DNA of 64,000 nt from Acidianus ambivalens (GTDB lineage Archaea; Thermoproteota; Thermoprotei_A; Sulfolobales; Sulfolobaceae), in contig NZ_CP045482.1 of NCBI RefSeq assembly GCF_009729015.1, positions 1,856,001 to 1,920,000 of the forward strand, in the 5' to 3' direction. This document shows positions 1-7,717 of the stretch, piece by piece; position 1 is the first letter of the stretch, and the number at the start of each line of letters is the position of its first letter. The position numbers and the translations under genes were made by a program. The notes below the pieces were generated by a model. The model did not search any database and was not told where the DNA came from. It was given only the letters and a program-made list of their open reading frames with translations.

Positions 1-533
1 GGAGGAACGCATTTTTCGATAATGAGGTTAGGTTCTTCGCAAGTTTTAATGTATTTTTGGGTTAATTCACTTACTACGTTGGCTACTTTATTGCCTAGAT
101 AAGATAAGAAGTTGCCATGATATCTCACGTTCTTTCCGGCAATTTTTGAATACAGTGTTATCTGCAGAGCCAAATAATCGTCGTACTCGTCTTCGGCCGT
201 TATACAAATATTTTCTTTTACATTTTTATTATTTATTCTCTTCATTATATATTCTAAATTAGGTCTTTTGCAACCTAAAGCAATAATTATCTTATCAGCC
301 TTGTATTCACCTTTGTCAGTTTTTATTTCTAAATTTGAAATATCCACGTCTTTTACATCTTCTTTTCGGACAAAATTTAAACTAACCTCATATTTCGTAT
401 TCTTTATCAGATTTCTAAGATATGCTGTATAGAAAACGAATTTATTCTCACGAGAAAGAATTATTTTCTCTGTTCCTCTTATATTGTAATATGCATTTAA
501 TCCCGCATATCCAGAACCTAGTATGAATATCAC
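1..533 (-). CDS. NDH-2-like FAD/NAD(P) oxidoreductase, N-terminal part
   Basis: This is the 5' part of a gene on the minus strand that runs off the left edge; about 177 residues are visible. Translation from a GTG at 533 gives VIFILGSGYAGLNAYYNI, a classic dinucleotide-binding GxGxxG/A beta-alpha-beta start. It is followed by FVFYTAYLRNLI, which resembles type II NADH dehydrogenases (vFyPtyEyLR). Members of this family pass electrons from NAD(P)H to quinones or act as soluble flavin disulfide reductases, and only the N-terminal half is present to judge. The start lies only 30 bp from the divergent TTG start at 564, so the two promoters must overlap or lie inside the neighbouring reading frames. 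The exact substrate cannot be assigned. Confidence 0.7.
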   Translation of the reverse strand, partial: MIFILGSGYAGLNAYYNIRGTEKIILSRENKFVFYTAYLRNLIKNTKYEVSLNFVRKEDVKDVDISNLEIKTDKGEYKADKIIIALGCKRPNLEYIMKRINNKNVKENICITAEDEYDDYLALQITLYSKIAGKNVRYHGNFLSYLGNKVANVVSELTQKYIKTCEEPNLIIEKCVP

Positions 534-563
534 ATGAGTTGTAAGTAGAAAGATTAATAATTT

Positions 564-1217
564 TTGTGTAATCTCTCTCTTATTGGATTGAAGTTAAGTC
601 TAGCTTATTCAAAAGAAGAGGAATTACTACCTATATTACCTATTTTAGATAAGGAAATAGATAAAGGAATTGAAATAGAAGCAATAAAAATTAAGGAAGA
701 AGAAATTAAGTTTAAATACACTAATTTTGACCTATATTATCTTCCTCTTCCAGATCTAAATTATATTGAAACAAAAATATTATCAAATGGAGCTTATGTA
801 ATAAATTCCTTAGGATTGGATAGTTTGAAGAACGAAGTCTGCATAAACAGTAATTCTACGGAGTTTTACCTTCTAAAGGTGTTAATGAATTATAGAGGAA
901 TTCCAAACGGCAGAGATAACTGTAACGGAAGTAAATTCACTACAAAGGAGTTCAAGATATCATTAAGCGATAAATGGAAAGAGGTGTGTGGAGATTTACC
1001 AATAGTTTTGAACGTTATAGGTAGCAATTTGCCTGAAGACGTAATAAGTAAGGTGAAAATACTGATTAGAGAGTCTGCAAGTTTACAAGAAGCAAAAGGC
1101 GTTATAACGCCGATTTCAAAGGAATTAGGGCTTAAAGGAAGAAAAGCCATTGATTGTTTCTTCGACTTATGTAGGAAGAAGAACTTGTGTAATGTAAATA
1201 ATTATGTAATTTTGTGA
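564..1217 (+). CDS. MqnA/MqnD-like periplasmic-binding-fold protein (tentative)
   Basis: This 217-residue protein starts with TTG. The C-terminal third carries LSDKWKEVCGDLPIVLNVIG followed by a helix with IRESASL. This resembles the 'W...TGLPLPL..I' plus 'I..S..YA' signature of the MqnA/MqnD family, which are futalosine-pathway menaquinone enzymes with a type 2 periplasmic-binding fold. The middle (TNFDLYYLPLPDL) fits a substrate-cleft strand. It is shorter than MqnD (about 270 residues) and the N-terminal catalytic region is not clearly recognisable, so it may be a divergent paralogue. It overlaps the downstream methyltransferase start by 4 bp (GTGA), implying cotranscription. The family call is from remembered motifs, not a search. 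Confidence 0.4.
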   Translation: MCNLSLIGLKLSLAYSKEEELLPILPILDKEIDKGIEIEAIKIKEEEIKFKYTNFDLYYLPLPDLNYIETKILSNGAYVINSLGLDSLKNEVCINSNSTEFYLLKVLMNYRGIPNGRDNCNGSKFTTKEFKISLSDKWKEVCGDLPIVLNVIGSNLPEDVISKVKILIRESASLQEAKGVITPISKELGLKGRKAIDCFFDLCRKKNLCNVNNYVIL

Positions 1218-2290
1218 GAAAATTGATTAAAGATTTTTTGACTACCCTTTTATATTTCGTAGAAGAGAAAGGATACCCTTTGCCTGTTGCTTTCAAGAAA
1301 ACTAAAGAGATTAAGAAAGTTAAGGGAATTAATTACGACGAGTTATATGAAATATCTAGGCTACTCCTACTTTCATATAATTCTCTAAAAGGTAAAAGGT
1401 CTAAAAAAGTAGATCAGTTTTTACAAGGTAATTACGAAATTCTATTACCTTCATGGGCTAGGGAAGAGTTGTCAAGATATCTAGATGTGAAATCTTTAGA
1501 AAAATCTTTGAGAATAAAAAATACGTGGGTTAGGATAAATACCTTAAAGGTTGACGTTGATAAGGTTTTAAAATCATTAGAGAATCAAGGAGTTAGTTTT
1601 GAGGTTGATAATGACGTTTATTATTTGATTAAAGTTGAAAACGAGAGTAGACTGAAAAAGACTAAGGAGTTTGCAAATTTTGAGATTATTATTCAAGATA
1701 AGGCTAGCGTATTAACCGTTGAGAGTTTAGAAGTTGAAAATAATGATAAAATTATAGATTTATCTTCAGCTCCAGGTACTAAAGCGTCACAAATTATGCA
1801 ACTAGGTGAGAATACAGTTGAATTATTTATAGCTGATGTTGATATAAATAGGCTAAAAAGAGAGGTAGATCTGCTTAAAAAAATGGGAGTTAATATGAAT
1901 AAAGTTCATATTATACACCAAGATTCTGCTAGTAACTCGATGCTAAGATCTGATAAGGTACTACTTGACGCACCTTGCTCTTCTTCTGGAATGATTTCTA
2001 ATGAGCCAGCAATAATGGTTAACCTTACGAGAGAAAAGGTAATATATTACTCTCAGCTTCAAAAGAAAATGATAGATGAAGCAAGAAAAATTATTGACGC
2101 TGATTATATAATTTACTCGGTATGTTCTTTATTCCCTGAGGAAGGAGAGGAACACTTTCTAAACCTTAAAACTGAGAAACCAAAAATAGTTGGTGAAAGA
2201 CCTTACATCGATAACGTTAATGGAATAAGATTATTCCCTCATATCAACTTGACTGAAGGATTTTTCATAACTAAAATACTTTTGCAGTAG
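1214..2290 (+). CDS. RsmB/NSUN-family RNA cytosine-C5 methyltransferase
   Basis: This 358-residue SAM-dependent RNA m5C methyltransferase starts at a GTG that overlaps the previous stop. SAM motif I is DLSSAPGTKASQ from residue 182 (family D-x-S-x-A-P-G-x-K). The two catalytic cysteines of the NOL1/NOP2/Sun fold are visible: C255 in DAPCSSSG (nucleophile) and C304 in YSVCSLFPEEGE (release). The N-terminal 100 residues are a helical NusB/NOL1-like region used for RNA contact. It is expected to methylate cytosine in rRNA or tRNA in the cytoplasm; which RNA cannot be told. It is followed after 28 bp by the UpsX-like gene. Confidence 0.85.
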   Translation: MRKLIKDFLTTLLYFVEEKGYPLPVAFKKTKEIKKVKGINYDELYEISRLLLLSYNSLKGKRSKKVDQFLQGNYEILLPSWAREELSRYLDVKSLEKSLRIKNTWVRINTLKVDVDKVLKSLENQGVSFEVDNDVYYLIKVENESRLKKTKEFANFEIIIQDKASVLTVESLEVENNDKIIDLSSAPGTKASQIMQLGENTVELFIADVDINRLKREVDLLKKMGVNMNKVHIIHQDSASNSMLRSDKVLLDAPCSSSGMISNEPAIMVNLTREKVIYYSQLQKKMIDEARKIIDADYIIYSVCSLFPEEGEEHFLNLKTEKPKIVGERPYIDNVNGIRLFPHINLTEGFFITKILLQ

Positions 2291-2318
2291 TCTACAATTT
2301 AAATACATATAAAATTAT

Positions 2319-4256
2319 GTGAAAATTCCTAATTATAAGTACATTTCAAGAATATTTATCCCTGAAGGAGTAAATTATACTTTAGAGAACATTGAGAATA
2401 CAATCTATTTGAAAACAGATTCAATAAGACAGCCAGAGATCATTCTTTTCCCTGAAGTAAATATAGGAAAAGATCCATGGATGATTCAAAAAAGTAATAA
2501 GTTAATTCAAATAGACGGAAAAGAAGAAGTACTAGAAGAAAGCCATGGAGATTTTCTAGGCGTTACTTATATTAATATTGAAGGAGTAATAGAAAAGGTT
2601 TTACAAATAAGGGAAAATGAGTTTATTTTTAATGGAAATAAATATAATAAATTCCTAAAATTTTTTAATACTTATATCTTGGAAAATAATAGGAAAATAA
2701 CTTTAATATATGATAATATGGAAATTGATAGAGATAAGCCAAAATATTACATAGTAAATAAAAATGGGATCTCGCTAGTTTATGATGGTTATACTGAGAT
2801 AATATCAAAGTCAGGATCCTTAACAATAAATGAAGAGAAAATTCTCTTAGGTAGATATGGCAATAGATCAATCTTCCAAGGTATCGATGGTAAAATATTA
2901 CTTGAGGAAGACGTGATAGGTTTCTGCGAAAATAAGGCAGAGCTTTTAGGAGTTATTAATAACGGAATAGTTATATCCTGTGGTGATAAAGTAAAATATT
3001 TCAGCGACGGAATATGGCAGGAAATTGAAATTAACGCTAATCCGTTCTTGAGTTTTGTAAATTCTAATTTTATTATATTAACTGCAGACAGTCACACATT
3101 AGTTTACGATAAAAATCTTTTTTTAATATATAAATTCCTCAGTTCTGGAGCCAGCGCAACTACTAGATATATAGTTTTATTCAGAAACCCCTTTGTCGGA
3201 GTAGTAGATAGCCTAGACGATGAAGATGTAATAAGGACTGAGAAAAATGTGCTAGATACTTCTTCGCCGATAAAAATCCTTATAAGAAAAAACTATGATA
3301 TAGAATATCAAAATGTAATAGAAGTTATTAGAAGAGATATAAATTCAAAATATTACGAAGTTGAAGTAGAACCAAAATTATTGGGAGATTATGAGGCTAA
3401 ATTTAAATTAATATCACCATTCTTCTCATTAAATGCTAATATACCAATTATAAGCGAAAAACCTAAAATATATGCCAAGGGTTCTATTATAAGGACTAAT
3501 GGAGAAGTTCTAGGAACTAAAATGAATTCATATCTAAATCTGACTATTAATACTAAAATAATAACAAATATACCTTATGTAATTAGAATAAGGTTTAGAG
3601 ATAAATTATTTGATTTCACATTCAATGAAAAAGAAGTTAATAAAGAGCTTAAAATTCCTATCAATATATTTGATAAAAAAGACTCAAATGAAATCATTAA
3701 AATAGAAATAATAAGAAATAACGTAATACAAAGCTCCATGGAATTCCTTGTTCCTATAATTTTTGTAGAACCTCCTAAGGAGTGGAAATCAAAAATTGTG
3801 GACCGTGGCGACTATATAGTGAAAATATTATACGCTCGTAAGGGAGACATTTCTTGGACTAAAATTTGCCATTATCCAAAGCACAAAAAGGCAATATTAA
3901 TTAAAGAAAACTCAAAAGAGGGCATAAAGATTTCTGGAGATAAAGTAATTGTAAATTTAAAAAACCCTATAGAAAACTTATATTACACAATAAATTATCC
4001 ATATTTAGTTTTAATACCAAAAATGAAATATTATTACCCTATAGAAGTTTTCTACGGAACACATAGTTATAGAGGTCTTCCCGAAAGGATAATATTCCCA
4101 TTAGACCCAGCGTATGATGAAGTTTTCATTAGGATCTACATTGGGAATAAAACAATAAAGAGAACATATAAAATTCCTAAAGAGGTATATTTCAAGGTTG
4201 CAGCGAACTCAAAGAGTAAGTTAGAAGAATTGCTCAAAAGTTTTGGTATAGTCTGA
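2319..4256 (+). CDS. upsX: UpsX-like protein of unknown function
   Basis: A 645-residue protein with a GTG start and no signal peptide or membrane segment. It is rich in short beta-strand repeats (for example ILLGRYGNRSIFQ, VISCGDKVKYFSDG), giving the look of an N-terminal beta-propeller-like domain and a C-terminal beta-sandwich region from about residue 330. Identification rests on position: it precedes a degenerate secretion ATPase and a membrane protein, and upstream of nth, a ParB-like gene, a glycosyltransferase and an Lhr helicase. That is the order of the ups pilus/DNA-processing region of Sulfolobales, where UpsX is a similarly large protein of unknown function. No catalytic motif is visible. 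Strongly AT-rich, with many Lys/Ile/Asn. Confidence 0.55.
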   Translation: MKIPNYKYISRIFIPEGVNYTLENIENTIYLKTDSIRQPEIILFPEVNIGKDPWMIQKSNKLIQIDGKEEVLEESHGDFLGVTYINIEGVIEKVLQIRENEFIFNGNKYNKFLKFFNTYILENNRKITLIYDNMEIDRDKPKYYIVNKNGISLVYDGYTEIISKSGSLTINEEKILLGRYGNRSIFQGIDGKILLEEDVIGFCENKAELLGVINNGIVISCGDKVKYFSDGIWQEIEINANPFLSFVNSNFIILTADSHTLVYDKNLFLIYKFLSSGASATTRYIVLFRNPFVGVVDSLDDEDVIRTEKNVLDTSSPIKILIRKNYDIEYQNVIEVIRRDINSKYYEVEVEPKLLGDYEAKFKLISPFFSLNANIPIISEKPKIYAKGSIIRTNGEVLGTKMNSYLNLTINTKIITNIPYVIRIRFRDKLFDFTFNEKEVNKELKIPINIFDKKDSNEIIKIEIIRNNVIQSSMEFLVPIIFVEPPKEWKSKIVDRGDYIVKILYARKGDISWTKICHYPKHKKAILIKENSKEGIKISGDKVIVNLKNPIENLYYTINYPYLVLIPKMKYYYPIEVFYGTHSYRGLPERIIFPLDPAYDEVFIRIYIGNKTIKRTYKIPKEVYFKVAANSKSKLEELLKSFGIV

Positions 4257-4281
4257 AGCTTTTTTATTTTCAATCTCTAAC

Positions 4282-5463
4282 GTGTCTTCCAATATAATAA
4301 AAAATACGTATTATGTCATGGGCTGCAAAGTTTCAATATCACAAGTTGATAATATATTAAATTACACAGTAGAAGAACCTACATTAACTGCAGAGGAAGA
4401 GAAAGCTCTCAAATCTCAAGTTCAATTACCTCAGAATAGTATAGAGAAAATAAATTATTATAGAGAAAAAATGGAAAAATTCGGTAAATTAACTTGTTTA
4501 ATGCTTGATAAGAACGTTGAAGAAATTGAATGCTACGACGTTTCAAAACCTTTAGCGGTAAAAATTAAAGGGTTAGGCAGAGCAATAACTAATATAAAAA
4601 TCAGTAAAGATGAAATACTAAATATTTTCTCTAAATTTATTGATTCAAAAAATTACAGGAGGCTAGGAAAATATATTGTTATAGAAAATGACAAGTTTAA
4701 GGCGATAATTAAAGTTAAGGATGATATAAACTTTAACATAATAAAAAGCGATAGTTTGTACTCTGAAAGTATAACTGAACTCATTTCTGAAGGATACTTA
4801 AATAAGTACTCCACTGCATACTTATGGCATATTATTGAGAACTTGGGAATTATAATAATAAATGGAAATAAAAGAATTGCCAGATGTTTAGCCTATTCTT
4901 TAATAAACCTAGTTTACAATAAGTTCAATAAAATTGTAGTAGTAAGCAAATCTAAGATTAGAAAGCTTGACGACTTAATTGTACTAAACGATGTTAAAAA
5001 TCTCGATATAATTGATTATTATAATCCAGATATTGTATTATTCGATTACATTGATAATGATGTAATTGTAAAAACTCTAGATTTAAATACTCAAAATAAG
5101 GGAATCATAATATTATCCGAATTTCCAGATAATATTACTTTTCTAAGTAGCTTATCAAAATCTCAATTACTTTCCTTATCTAAACTACCTACAATACTTG
5201 TAGAAATAGTAAGAAATTATATTAATATTTATGAGTTATATTCAATAAGGACTAAAGTAAGGATACGAAAGGTATGTAAAAAAGGTAATATGAACAAAAA
5301 GGAATTTAGCTACTCTATTACGCTGAAGAATAAGATAAATACCAATAATCTAGATTTAAAGGTATCAATTATAGAAAATTTAACTAATAATAATATCTTA
5401 GATAAATATGAAATAAGAGAGAAAATAATGAAAATAGGTGAAAAAATTGAGCCAGAAATTTAA
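4282..5463 (+). CDS. upsE: Degenerate UpsE-like type IV pilus/secretion ATPase (catalytic motifs lost)
   Basis: A 393-residue protein starting at GTG 4282, 25 bp after the UpsX-like gene. The core aligns by eye with archaeal GspE/UpsE ATPases: AYLWHIIENLGIIIINGNKR at residues 178-198 sits where active enzymes have AYLW..(I/V)E....l(I/V)aGpTgSGKTT. Walker A is replaced by N194-G-N-K-R-I-A-R, with no GKT/S. The Walker B position reads PDIVLFDY (D250-Y256) instead of the usual I.GE, and the His box is replaced by IIILSEFPDN. UpsE proteins are about 500 residues, so the N-terminal domain is also short. The hydrophobic core and the reading frame are kept over the full length, so it is translated and probably a structural pseudo-ATPase. 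It overlaps the next gene by 26 bp. Confidence 0.65.
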   Translation: MSSNIIKNTYYVMGCKVSISQVDNILNYTVEEPTLTAEEEKALKSQVQLPQNSIEKINYYREKMEKFGKLTCLMLDKNVEEIECYDVSKPLAVKIKGLGRAITNIKISKDEILNIFSKFIDSKNYRRLGKYIVIENDKFKAIIKVKDDINFNIIKSDSLYSESITELISEGYLNKYSTAYLWHIIENLGIIIINGNKRIARCLAYSLINLVYNKFNKIVVVSKSKIRKLDDLIVLNDVKNLDIIDYYNPDIVLFDYIDNDVIVKTLDLNTQNKGIIILSEFPDNITFLSSLSKSQLLSLSKLPTILVEIVRNYINIYELYSIRTKVRIRKVCKKGNMNKKEFSYSITLKNKINTNNLDLKVSIIENLTNNNILDKYEIREKIMKIGEKIEPEI

Positions 5464-6157
5464 ATTTATAAAATTGTTTAATATCAAAGGCTTTGGAAAT
5501 TCTAACGAGGAAAACATTACTGATCTTGAAAATTTATCAATAAAGATCCTGATATTTAATTATCTAACATTTATATCAAGTTTAATTTACTTGCGATTCT
5601 ATATTCAAACATTGGCCATTGCCTTACTTGTTTCCGCATTAAGTCTGTCATATCTTATAATAAAGAACAAGATTAACTTTACACAAAAAGTTAATCTATT
5701 ATCATTAACTTCGATAATACCATTATTACTTCCAATAACAATAGAAGCAAGGATAAGTGCTTCCCTTGTCATATTTTCTGTACTTAACTGGAATTTTAAT
5801 AAGGAGGATGTATATCATCAATTTCTTAAGAGAAAAGAAGAAAAAATAAAAGAAATGAAGAGAGAATTATTACAAGGAAGTAAAATTTACAAGGCGACTA
5901 TAAAAAGGTTGAACAAGCTTGAGAGAAAGCTATATGAATTCTATCAAAAACTGCAAGTATTTTACTTCATACTGTATTTCCTACCTTTGCTAACCTTGCC
6001 TATAATTAAATCATCAGGAATTATAGCATACGAGGAAGGAGTATTAACTGTATTAATAATGTCTTCAATGCTATCTCTGCTGTTAAGAAATAGTTTATTT
6101 GACTACAAAAATATATTTTATATATCATTAATTTCAGCACTAATATGGTTTATATAA
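5438..6157 (+). CDS. upsF: UpsF-position polytopic membrane protein (half-length)
   Basis: A 239-residue integral membrane protein with a GTG start inside the end of the ATPase-like gene (26-bp overlap). Six hydrophobic segments are visible: about residues 35-53, 58-77, 85-103, then a charged cytosolic loop with coiled-coil character (about 120-170), then about 173-195, 203-218 and 226-239. UpsF/FlaJ-type platform proteins are about twice as long and have two T2SSF domains. This looks like a single domain or a remnant that ends abruptly in a membrane helix. Position next to the pseudo-ATPase supports the UpsF assignment; direct sequence similarity could not be verified. No pilin gene (upsA/upsB) follows. 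Confidence 0.5.
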   Translation: MKKLSQKFKFIKLFNIKGFGNSNEENITDLENLSIKILIFNYLTFISSLIYLRFYIQTLAIALLVSALSLSYLIIKNKINFTQKVNLLSLTSIIPLLLPITIEARISASLVIFSVLNWNFNKEDVYHQFLKRKEEKIKEMKRELLQGSKIYKATIKRLNKLERKLYEFYQKLQVFYFILYFLPLLTLPIIKSSGIIAYEEGVLTVLIMSSMLSLLLRNSLFDYKNIFYISLISALIWFI

Positions 6158-6458
6158 GTGCATCTTTACTTTCCTTTGTGATAATATCTATTTCGTGACC
6201 TTTTTCTAAAGCATCCAAGATTTCTTCGCCTTTTTGAGTAAGCTTATATACCTTGTGCGAACCTTTAGAGTAAATAGTTTCTATAAGCCCTAATCCTTCT
6301 AGAATGTGGAAAATTGCTAGAACCTCATATCTGGGAATTTTTGTCCTTATTACTACCTCTCCGGGATTTACTGCGCCGTCTCTTATAGACTCAAGAACAA
6401 CTTTAATTTCGTACATCAGTTGAGATACTGGAGCTATTTCACTTAAAAGCTCTCTCAC
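6150..6458 (-). CDS. Winged-helix transcriptional regulator
   Basis: A 102-residue protein on the opposite strand to its neighbours, with a GTG start. Residues 30-90 form a winged helix: PGEVVIRTKIPRYEVLAIFHILEGLGLIE (helix-turn-helix and recognition helix), then YKLTQKGEEILDAL (wing and last helix), like PadR/ArsR-type or 'SSV-like' archaeal wHTH proteins. It overlaps the end of the UpsF-like gene by 8 bp (convergent). Its start lies only 13 bp from the start of nth (divergent), so it could control itself and the nth-ParB-GT-helicase group through one shared control region. It occupies the place where the pilin genes would be expected. Confidence 0.7.
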   Translation of the reverse strand: MRELLSEIAPVSQLMYEIKVVLESIRDGAVNPGEVVIRTKIPRYEVLAIFHILEGLGLIETIYSKGSHKVYKLTQKGEEILDALEKGHEIDIITKESKDALI

Positions 6459-6471
6459 TCCTTATCATATT

Positions 6472-7170
6472 GTGAAGTGTACTGGAAAAGAAATCATTGA
6501 AAGACTAAGAAAGGCTTATAAGAGAGACCCTAAGGAATATGTTGCTTACGACGTATGGATAAACTTTAAGGATCCATTTAAAGTTCTTATAGCAACTTTA
6601 CTTTCTCAGAATTCTACAGATAAAGGAACTTATAAGGCATTCTATACATTGGAGGAAAAAATAGGAGTAACTCCGGATAATTTGATTAAAGCCAATCTAG
6701 ACGATATCGCATCATGTATAAGAAATATTGGAATTTACAGAATTAAAGCAGAAAGAATAAAAGAACTTTCAAAAATTGTAAAAGAAAAATATAATGGTGA
6801 TTTAAATAAAATTCTAGATAAAGCTCCACAGGAAGCTAGAGAAGAATTATTATCCCTCCCTGGTATAGGAGAAAAAACTGCTGATGTTGTACTGTTAACT
6901 TGTAAGGGATATCCATACTTCCCAGTTGATACACATATAAAGAGAATATCTCAAAGACTGGGAATAGCTTCGGGAAGTTATGAACAAATTTCTGCTTCCC
7001 TTATGAGACTTTTTGACCCTAAGGATTACTTAGAGGCGCATCATTTATTAATAGCTCACGGAAGAAATGTTTGCAAGGCAAAAAATCCTTTATGTGAGAA
7101 GTGTGTACTAAATGACTGTTGCGAATATTACTCCAGAATTAATAAAAATAAACCAAATAATAACTCATGA
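6472..7170 (+). CDS. nth: Endonuclease III (DNA glycosylase/AP lyase)
   Basis: A 232-residue bifunctional glycosylase/AP lyase of base excision repair that removes oxidised pyrimidines. GTG start at 6472. It has the helix-hairpin-helix LLSLPGIGEKTADVV with catalytic K135, and D153 in PVDTHIKRISQRLG; the 18-residue spacing matches E. coli K120/D138. The C-terminal 4Fe-4S cluster loop has C201-x6-C208-x2-C211 with a CC pair at 216/217, which supplies the last ligand. It is the first gene of a tightly overlapping group with the ParB-like protein, glycosyltransferase and helicase, the DNA-processing genes known to follow the ups operon and to be linked to the UV response in Sulfolobales. Confidence 0.93.
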   Translation: MKCTGKEIIERLRKAYKRDPKEYVAYDVWINFKDPFKVLIATLLSQNSTDKGTYKAFYTLEEKIGVTPDNLIKANLDDIASCIRNIGIYRIKAERIKELSKIVKEKYNGDLNKILDKAPQEAREELLSLPGIGEKTADVVLLTCKGYPYFPVDTHIKRISQRLGIASGSYEQISASLMRLFDPKDYLEAHHLLIAHGRNVCKAKNPLCEKCVLNDCCEYYSRINKNKPNNNS

Positions 7171-7717
7171 AGATATAGATATTGTTAACCTAAACAAGGT
7201 AATTGACTGTATTAGGAAAACTAAGGAAATTAATCCCATAATAATTGATGAAGAAACGTTCATGGTAATCGACGGTCACCATAGATTTTATGCAATGAAA
7301 TTATTGGGATTTTCAAAAATACCTGCATATTTAATCAACTATAGAAAGGATTATGTAAAAGTAAATAAATGGTTTAGAAAAATAGTATTCAGTAAAGGAA
7401 GTAATGTAGATAAAATACTCTCGTTGATTATACCAGATACTGAAGGAAAGGTTTGTATTAACTTTTTCTCTAGAAAATTCTGTTCTAATTCAGAATATAC
7501 TCTATACTGGAAATTAAACATAATAGAGAAATATTTATTATCAATTGGAGTAAATGTAATAAAGAATCCCAAAGAGGGAATAGAACCGCCCTATTTAGAT
7601 AAAGAATATGTATTAAGTATTGCTAAGAAAGGATTAAGATTCCCGCCAAAAACGACAAGACATAGCTATGAATTTATTATCCCGAGTTATAGAATTTCAT
7701 TGAATGAATTCGTTTAG
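7112..7717 (+). CDS. ParB-like nuclease/kinase-fold protein of the ups-linked cluster
   Basis: A 201-residue protein whose N-terminal 80 residues form a ParB/Srx-like domain: IDEETFMVIDGHHRFYAMKLLG, with the DGHHR signature from D54. This motif is shared by ParB partition proteins and by archaeal SerK/SbnI serine kinases, so catalytic chemistry could be CTP/ATP-dependent and not nuclease. The C-terminal part (PPKTTRHSYEFIIPSYRI) is typical of SerK-like members as well. ATG start, overlapping nth by 59 bp, and 14-bp overlap with the glycosyltransferase, so translation is coupled. In Sulfolobales a ParB-like gene at this position is UV-responsive and linked to ups-mediated DNA exchange. Confidence 0.75.
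   Translation: MTVANITPELIKINQIITHEDIDIVNLNKVIDCIRKTKEINPIIIDEETFMVIDGHHRFYAMKLLGFSKIPAYLINYRKDYVKVNKWFRKIVFSKGSNVDKILSLIIPDTEGKVCINFFSRKFCSNSEYTLYWKLNIIEKYLLSIGVNVIKNPKEGIEPPYLDKEYVLSIAKKGLRFPPKTTRHSYEFIIPSYRISLNEFV

Noticed and set aside
4861..4885. Reading N-G-N-K-R as a variant P-loop
   Set aside because: It lacks the GxxxxGK[ST] pattern entirely: there is one glycine and no Ser/Thr after the lysine, so no known P-loop variant fits.
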